From NCBI RefSeq assembly GCF_018310535.1, contig NZ_CP074102.1, positions 8,432,001-8,496,000 of the forward strand: 64,000 nt of DNA. The letters are read 5' to 3'. A program made the position numbers and the translations under genes. The DNA is from Streptomyces mirabilis (GTDB taxonomy: Bacteria; Actinomycetota; Actinomycetes; Streptomycetales; Streptomycetaceae). This document shows positions 60,171 to 64,000 of this stretch, one piece after another (the first letter of the stretch is position 1; every line of letters starts with the position of its first letter). The notes under the pieces are model-generated. The model was given only the letters and a program-made list of their open reading frames with translations, did no database searches and was not told the origin of the DNA.

Positions 60171-61730
60171 ATGCCTGCACACGAGGGATACGACGTCGTG
60201 ATCGTCGGCGGGGGCCACAACGGTCTCGTCGCCGCCGCCTACCTGGCCCGGGCCGGCCGGTCCGTGCTGGTGCTCGAGCGCCTGGGGAGCACCGGCGGCG
60301 CCGCCGTGTCCACCCGGCCGTTCGCCGGAGTCGACGCGCGGCTGTCGCGCTACTCCTACCTGGTCAGCCTGCTGCCCCGGAAGATCGTGCGGGATCTGAG
60401 CCTCGACTTCCGCGTGCGTGGCCGCACCGTGTCCTCGTACACGCCGGTCGAACGCGACGGCCGGCCCACCGGCCTGCTCGTCGGCGGTGGCGAGCGCCGC
60501 ACCCGCGAGGCCTTCGCGCGTCTGACCGGCTCGGACCGCGAGTACGAGGCCTGGCAGCGCTTCTACGGCATGACCGGCCATGTCGCCCAGCAGGTCTTCC
60601 CGACGCTCACCGAACCGCTCCCCACCCGCGAGGAACTCCGCGCCCGCATCGACGACGAGGAGGCCTGGCGGGTCCTCTTCGAGGAGCCGGTCGGTGTCGC
60701 CGTGGAGGAGAACTTCACCGACGACCTCGTACGCGGTGTGGTCCTCACCGACGCGCTCATCGGGACCTTCGCGGACGCCCACGACCCGTCCCTGCGCCAG
60801 AACCGCTGCTTCCTTTACCACGTGATCGGCGGCGGCACCGGCGCCTGGGACGTGCCGGTCGGCGGCATGGGTGCCCTCACCGACGCGATCGCCGCGGCGG
60901 CGCGCGCCGCGGGCGCGGTGATCGTCACCGGCCACGAGGCGGTACGCATCGAGACCGACGGGCGGGCCGCCGAGGTCACCTACCGCACCGCGGACGGCGA
61001 GGGCGTCGTTCCGGCCCGGCACGTCCTCGTGAACGCCTCGCCGCAGGAACTCGCGCACCTCACCGGCGACGAACCGCCCACCCCCGCCGAGGGCGCCCAG
61101 CTGAAGGTCAACATGCTGCTCAAACGGCTGCCGAGGCTGCGCGACACCTCCGTCGACCCGCGCGAGGCGTTCGCCGGCACCTTCCACATCGCCGAGGGCT
61201 ACGAGCAGTTGGCGACCGCCCACGCGCAGGCCGCGTCCGGCGAGCTGCCCACCGCCCCGCCCTCCGAGATCTACTGCCACTCCCTCACCGACCCGAGCAT
61301 CCTCGGCCAGGACCTGGTCGAGCAGGGCTATCAGACCCTCACCCTCTTCGGCCTCCACACGCCCGCCCGGCTGTTCGAGCGGGACAACGACGCCGTACGG
61401 GCGGAGCTGTTGAAGTCGACGCTGGCGCAGCTGGAGGCACACCTCGCCGAACCGCTCGCCGACTGCCTGGCCACCGACGCGGACGGCCGCCCCTGCATCG
61501 AGGCGAAGACCCCGCTCGACCTGGAGCGCGACCTGCGGCTGCCCGGCGGCAACATCTTCCACCGCGACCTCGCCTTCCCGTACGCCCAGGAGGGCACGGG
61601 CCGCTGGGGCGTCGAGACCCGGCACGCGAACGTCCTGCTGTGCGGGGCGGGCGCGGTGCGCGGGGGCGGCGTGAGCGGGGTACCCGGGCACAACGCGGCC
61701 ATGGCCGTACTGGAGGGCGGGGACGACTAG
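60171..61730 (+). CDS. FAD-dependent oxidoreductase, phytoene desaturase-like (PYROXD2 type)
   Basis: A 519-residue flavoprotein. It begins DVVIVGGGHNGLVAAAYLAR, the FAD-binding GxGxxG, followed by LERLGSTGGAAVS. The C-terminal FAD contact region reads NVLLCGAGAVRGGGVSGVPG and HNAAMAVLEG. Length and motifs match the CrtI/PYROXD2 group. No carotenoid synthase is nearby, so a carotenoid role is not supported. The substrate is unknown. Confidence 0.88.
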   Translation: MPAHEGYDVVIVGGGHNGLVAAAYLARAGRSVLVLERLGSTGGAAVSTRPFAGVDARLSRYSYLVSLLPRKIVRDLSLDFRVRGRTVSSYTPVERDGRPTGLLVGGGERRTREAFARLTGSDREYEAWQRFYGMTGHVAQQVFPTLTEPLPTREELRARIDDEEAWRVLFEEPVGVAVEENFTDDLVRGVVLTDALIGTFADAHDPSLRQNRCFLYHVIGGGTGAWDVPVGGMGALTDAIAAAARAAGAVIVTGHEAVRIETDGRAAEVTYRTADGEGVVPARHVLVNASPQELAHLTGDEPPTPAEGAQLKVNMLLKRLPRLRDTSVDPREAFAGTFHIAEGYEQLATAHAQAASGELPTAPPSEIYCHSLTDPSILGQDLVEQGYQTLTLFGLHTPARLFERDNDAVRAELLKSTLAQLEAHLAEPLADCLATDADGRPCIEAKTPLDLERDLRLPGGNIFHRDLAFPYAQEGTGRWGVETRHANVLLCGAGAVRGGGVSGVPGHNAAMAVLEGGDD

Positions 61731-61865
61731 GGCCTCTCCGGCTGGTCGGTCGTGTGCCGTCGGCGTGACGCGAGGTCTGCAACTCTGTCGAGGGACTGGC
61801 CAGAAAACTGACGGAGCATCAGAAAAGGCCTTCCCTCGTCCGGAGGACTGCGGCATTCTGCGGCC

Positions 61866-62978
61866 ATGCAGACGGAGCTGAGCAAGAAACTGGGAGTCGA
61901 GCACGCCATTTTCGGCTTCACGCCGTTTCCCGCCGTCGCCGCGGCCATCAGTCGCGCGGGCGGATTCGGTGTGCTCGGCGCGGTCCGCTACACCGCACCC
62001 GACGACCTCAAACGCGACCTCGACTGGATCGAGGCGAACGTCGACGGCAAACCGTACGGCCTGGACGTCGTCATGCCCGCGAAGAAGGTCGAGGGGGTGA
62101 CGGAGGCCGACGTCGAGGCGATGATCCCCGAGGGGCACCGGCAGTACGTCAAAGACACCCTCGCCAAGTACGGCGTGCCCGAACTCGCCGAGGGCGAGGC
62201 ATCCGGCTGGCGCATCACCGGCTGGATGGAACAGGTCGCCCGCACCCAGCTCGACGTCGCCTTCGACTACCCGATCAAACTGCTCGCCAACGCGCTGGGC
62301 TCACCGCCCGCCGACGTCGTCGACCGCGCCCACGAACGCGGAGTGCTCGTCGCGGCCCTCGCGGGCAGCGCCCGGCACGCGCGCAAACACGCCGAGGCGG
62401 GCATCGACGTCGTCGTCGCGCAGGGCTACGAGGCCGGCGGCCACACCGGCGAGATCGCCTCGATGGTCCTCACCCCCGAAGTCGTCGACGCCGTCGACCC
62501 GCTGCCCGTACTGGCGGCGGGCGGCATCGGCAGCGGACAGCAGGTGGCCGCCGCCCTCAGCCTCGGCGCCCAGGGGGTGTGGCTCGGCTCCCTGTGGCTG
62601 ACCGTCACGGAAGCCGACATGCACTCGCCCGCCGTGACCCGCAAGCTGCTCGCCGCCGGGTCCGGCGACACCGTCCGCTCGCGCGCGCTGACCGGCAAGC
62701 CCGCCCGCCAGCTGCGCACCGAGTGGACCGACGCCTGGGACGACCCGAACGGCCCCGGCACGCTCCCCATGCCGCTCCAGGGGCTGCTGGTGGCCGAGGC
62801 GGTCTCCCGGATCCAGAAATACGAGGTGAAACCGCTGCTCGGGACGCCGGTGGGGCAGATCGTCGGCCGGATGAACAGCGAGCGCAGTGTCCAGGCCGTC
62901 TTCGACGACCTGACGAGCGGCTTCGAGCGGGCCGTCGAGCGCGTCAACCGGATCGCGGGAAGGGGCGAACAGTCTTGA
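61866..62978 (+). CDS. Nitronate monooxygenase-family protein
   Basis: A 370-residue FMN-dependent TIM-barrel enzyme. Motifs: SRAGGFGVLGAVRYTAPDDL, DVVVAQGYEAGGHTGEIAS with the FMN-phosphate His/Gly region, PVLAAGGIGSGQQVAAALSL and GAQGVWLGSLWL. It oxidises nitronates or related acids. The TGA stop and the last base before it appear to be supplied by the right end of the adjacent IS605-type element, so the native C-terminus may have differed by a few residues. Confidence 0.9.
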   Translation: MQTELSKKLGVEHAIFGFTPFPAVAAAISRAGGFGVLGAVRYTAPDDLKRDLDWIEANVDGKPYGLDVVMPAKKVEGVTEADVEAMIPEGHRQYVKDTLAKYGVPELAEGEASGWRITGWMEQVARTQLDVAFDYPIKLLANALGSPPADVVDRAHERGVLVAALAGSARHARKHAEAGIDVVVAQGYEAGGHTGEIASMVLTPEVVDAVDPLPVLAAGGIGSGQQVAAALSLGAQGVWLGSLWLTVTEADMHSPAVTRKLLAAGSGDTVRSRALTGKPARQLRTEWTDAWDDPNGPGTLPMPLQGLLVAEAVSRIQKYEVKPLLGTPVGQIVGRMNSERSVQAVFDDLTSGFERAVERVNRIAGRGEQS

Positions 62979-62982
62979 CTTC

Positions 62983-63004
62983 TCCCCCTCCTGGAGGAGG
63001 GGGA
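62983..63004 (-). ncRNA. Right-end hairpin, likely 3' part of the omega RNA scaffold
   Basis: TCCCCCTCCT pairs with AGGAGGGGGA around two bases. In TnpB elements the guide RNA overlaps the 3' end of tnpB and the right end, with the guide taken from flanking host DNA just past the end. Here that is about 62955-62974, in the nitronate monooxygenase gene. Confidence 0.5.
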
Positions 63005-63007
63005 TTC

Positions 63008-64000
63008 TTACGGCTCGCGCCGTGAGGGTTTCTGCTTCGTTGCCGACTGCCTGTCCGGAGTACTCCGTTGAGGTCTTACGCCAGCTCCACAGACTGTCAC
63101 CGCCAGCCCGGCGGCCAGGAGGTTGTGCGCCGCGTTCACGTCGCGGTCGTGGGTCGTGCCGCAGTCGCACGTCCAGGTGCGGACGTTCAGCGGCATCGCC
63201 TCTTGCAGGGTGCCGCAGGCGGAGCACAGCTTGGAGGAGGGGAACCACCGGTCCACGGCGATCACCTCGCGGCCGTACCACTGGGCTTTGTACTCCAGCA
63301 TGCTGCGGAACTCGCTCCACGCCGCGTCGCTGATGGCGCGGGCGAGCCGGTGGTTTTTGACCATGTTGCGCACGGTCAGGTCCTCGATCACGATCGTTTG
63401 GTTTTCACGAACGAGCCGAGTGGTGATCTTGTGCAGCGTGTCGCGGCGCCGGTCAGCGATCCGTGCATGGATCTTCGCGACCTTCAGCCGGGCCCTGGCC
63501 CGGTTCGACGAGCCCTTCTCCTTCTTCGCGAGACGCCGCTGTGCCTTGGCCAGAGCGGCACGGTCACGGCGCTCGTGCCGGGGGTTGGTGATCTTCTCTC
63601 CGGTCGAGAGGGTCAGAAGATGCTCCAGCCCGGCGTCGATGCCGACCGCGTTCGCGTTCGCGGACAGCGGCTTGATGCCGGGGTCGTCGCACAGCAGGGA
63701 GACGAACCAGCGGCCCGCCGCGTCCTGCGAGACCGTCACGGTGGACGGGCTCATACCCTCGGGCAGCGGGCGCGACCACACGACGGCCAGCGGCTCGGTC
63801 ATCTTCGCCAGTGTCAGCGCTTTGTCGCGGAAGCGGAATGCGCTGGTGGTGTACTCCGCGCTCTTGCGCGACTTCTTGCGCGACTTGAACCGCGGGTACT
63901 TCGCCCGCTTGCCGAAGAAATGGGTGAACGCTGTCTGCAGGTGCCGCAGAGCCTGCTGGAGGGGGACCGAGGACACCTCGTTCAGGTAGGCCAGCTCCTC
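63008..64000 (-). CDS. tnpB: TnpB, RNA-guided endonuclease (5' end outside window)
   Basis: The visible 330 codons cover most of a TnpB of the OrfB_IS605 family. The RuvC-like aspartate lies in GIDAGLEHLLTLSTGEKI, the glutamate in TIVIEDLTVRNMVKNHRLAR, and the last aspartate in THDRDVNAAHNLLA. The zinc ribbon is CSACG and CDCG (SSKLCSACGTLQEAM, WTCDCGTTHDRD). All catalytic positions are intact, so it is probably active. The open frame runs to the window edge, where ELAYLNEVSSVPLQQALRHL is the family N-terminal region. The stop is TAA at 63008-63010. Confidence 0.93.
   Translation of the reverse strand, partial: EELAYLNEVSSVPLQQALRHLQTAFTHFFGKRAKYPRFKSRKKSRKSAEYTTSAFRFRDKALTLAKMTEPLAVVWSRPLPEGMSPSTVTVSQDAAGRWFVSLLCDDPGIKPLSANANAVGIDAGLEHLLTLSTGEKITNPRHERRDRAALAKAQRRLAKKEKGSSNRARARLKVAKIHARIADRRRDTLHKITTRLVRENQTIVIEDLTVRNMVKNHRLARAISDAAWSEFRSMLEYKAQWYGREVIAVDRWFPSSKLCSACGTLQEAMPLNVRTWTCDCGTTHDRDVNAAHNLLAAGLAVTVCGAGVRPQRSTPDRQSATKQKPSRREP

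Larger units (their letters stand above)
62975..64000 (-). mobile_element. IS605/IS1341-type element (tnpB), partial
   Basis: A transposon of the IS200/IS605 superfamily enters from the right edge. Its right end is near 62975, reading TCAA on the minus strand, a known right cleavage tetranucleotide of this group. A 10-bp hairpin lies just inside (62983-62992 with 62995-63004). The left end and any tnpA lie outside the window. Confidence 0.75.

Overview
The window is high-GC actinobacterial DNA, almost certainly from a Streptomyces chromosome. The evidence is the extreme third-position GC, the GTG starts, a secreted Tat-dependent polysaccharide lyase, sugar importers without their own ATPase, a SpoIIE/GAF/PAS/HATPase phosphatase and a soluble Ser/Thr kinase. 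The mix of catabolic operons, insertion sequences and many truncated genes resembles an accessory chromosome arm. All functions are read from sequence alone.

Layout. 1-7 kb: the end of a zinc-type dehydrogenase, an ACMSD-like amidohydrolase, a cluster of short AGTTGGCA repeats, head-to-head truncated ThiF and UvrD pseudogenes, an intact IS5-type element set in the stop codon of an FKBP gene, and decayed DNA with shuffled LacI fragments. 7-12.6 kb: a nucleobase module with two NCS2 permeases, a chlorohydrolase/guanine-deaminase-type amidohydrolase and a 2-oxoglutarate/Fe(II) oxygenase. 12.8-24.1 kb: a polysaccharide-use locus. A leftward operon (2-hydroxyacid dehydrogenase, NgcEFG-like importer, LacI regulator) diverges from a rightward one (PL8 lyase, DUF2264 protein, ThuA-like protein). 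Matching AACCGGTT palindromes in the promoters make a LacI-type regulon likely.

24.3-36.7 kb: the most interesting part. An XRE-cupin regulator diverges from twelve tightly packed, mostly overlapping rightward genes: flavin reductase, metallo-beta-lactamase-fold hydrolase, cytosine-deaminase-like enzyme, NitT/TauT/THI5-type ABC importer, FAD oxidase, creatininase-family protein, cupin, AtzH-amidase fusion, cysteine hydrolase and acetamidase/formamidase. Two nearly identical 21-bp inverted repeats precede the first gene and the importer. It looks like a pathway that imports a small nitrogen heterocycle or polyamide and takes it apart. I do not recognise it as a described pathway.

36.7-43.4 kb is an IS graveyard (IS5 remnant, IS256 remnant, intact IS5-type element with perfect 24-bp ends, clipped genes) around a divergent LysR/oxidoreductase pair. 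43.4-50.6 kb holds an orphan iron/polyamine-type binding lipoprotein with a strongly structured leader, the SpoIIE-type phosphatase, and an SRPBCC/TetR pair sharing two operators. 50.6-64 kb holds an M9 collagenase, a Xaa-Pro aminopeptidase, a LysR regulator, broken phosphotransferase and LCAT-like genes, an MpaB/DUF2236 protein, a kinase-TPR fusion, a phytoene-desaturase-like oxidoreductase, a nitronate monooxygenase and a TnpB element running off the end.
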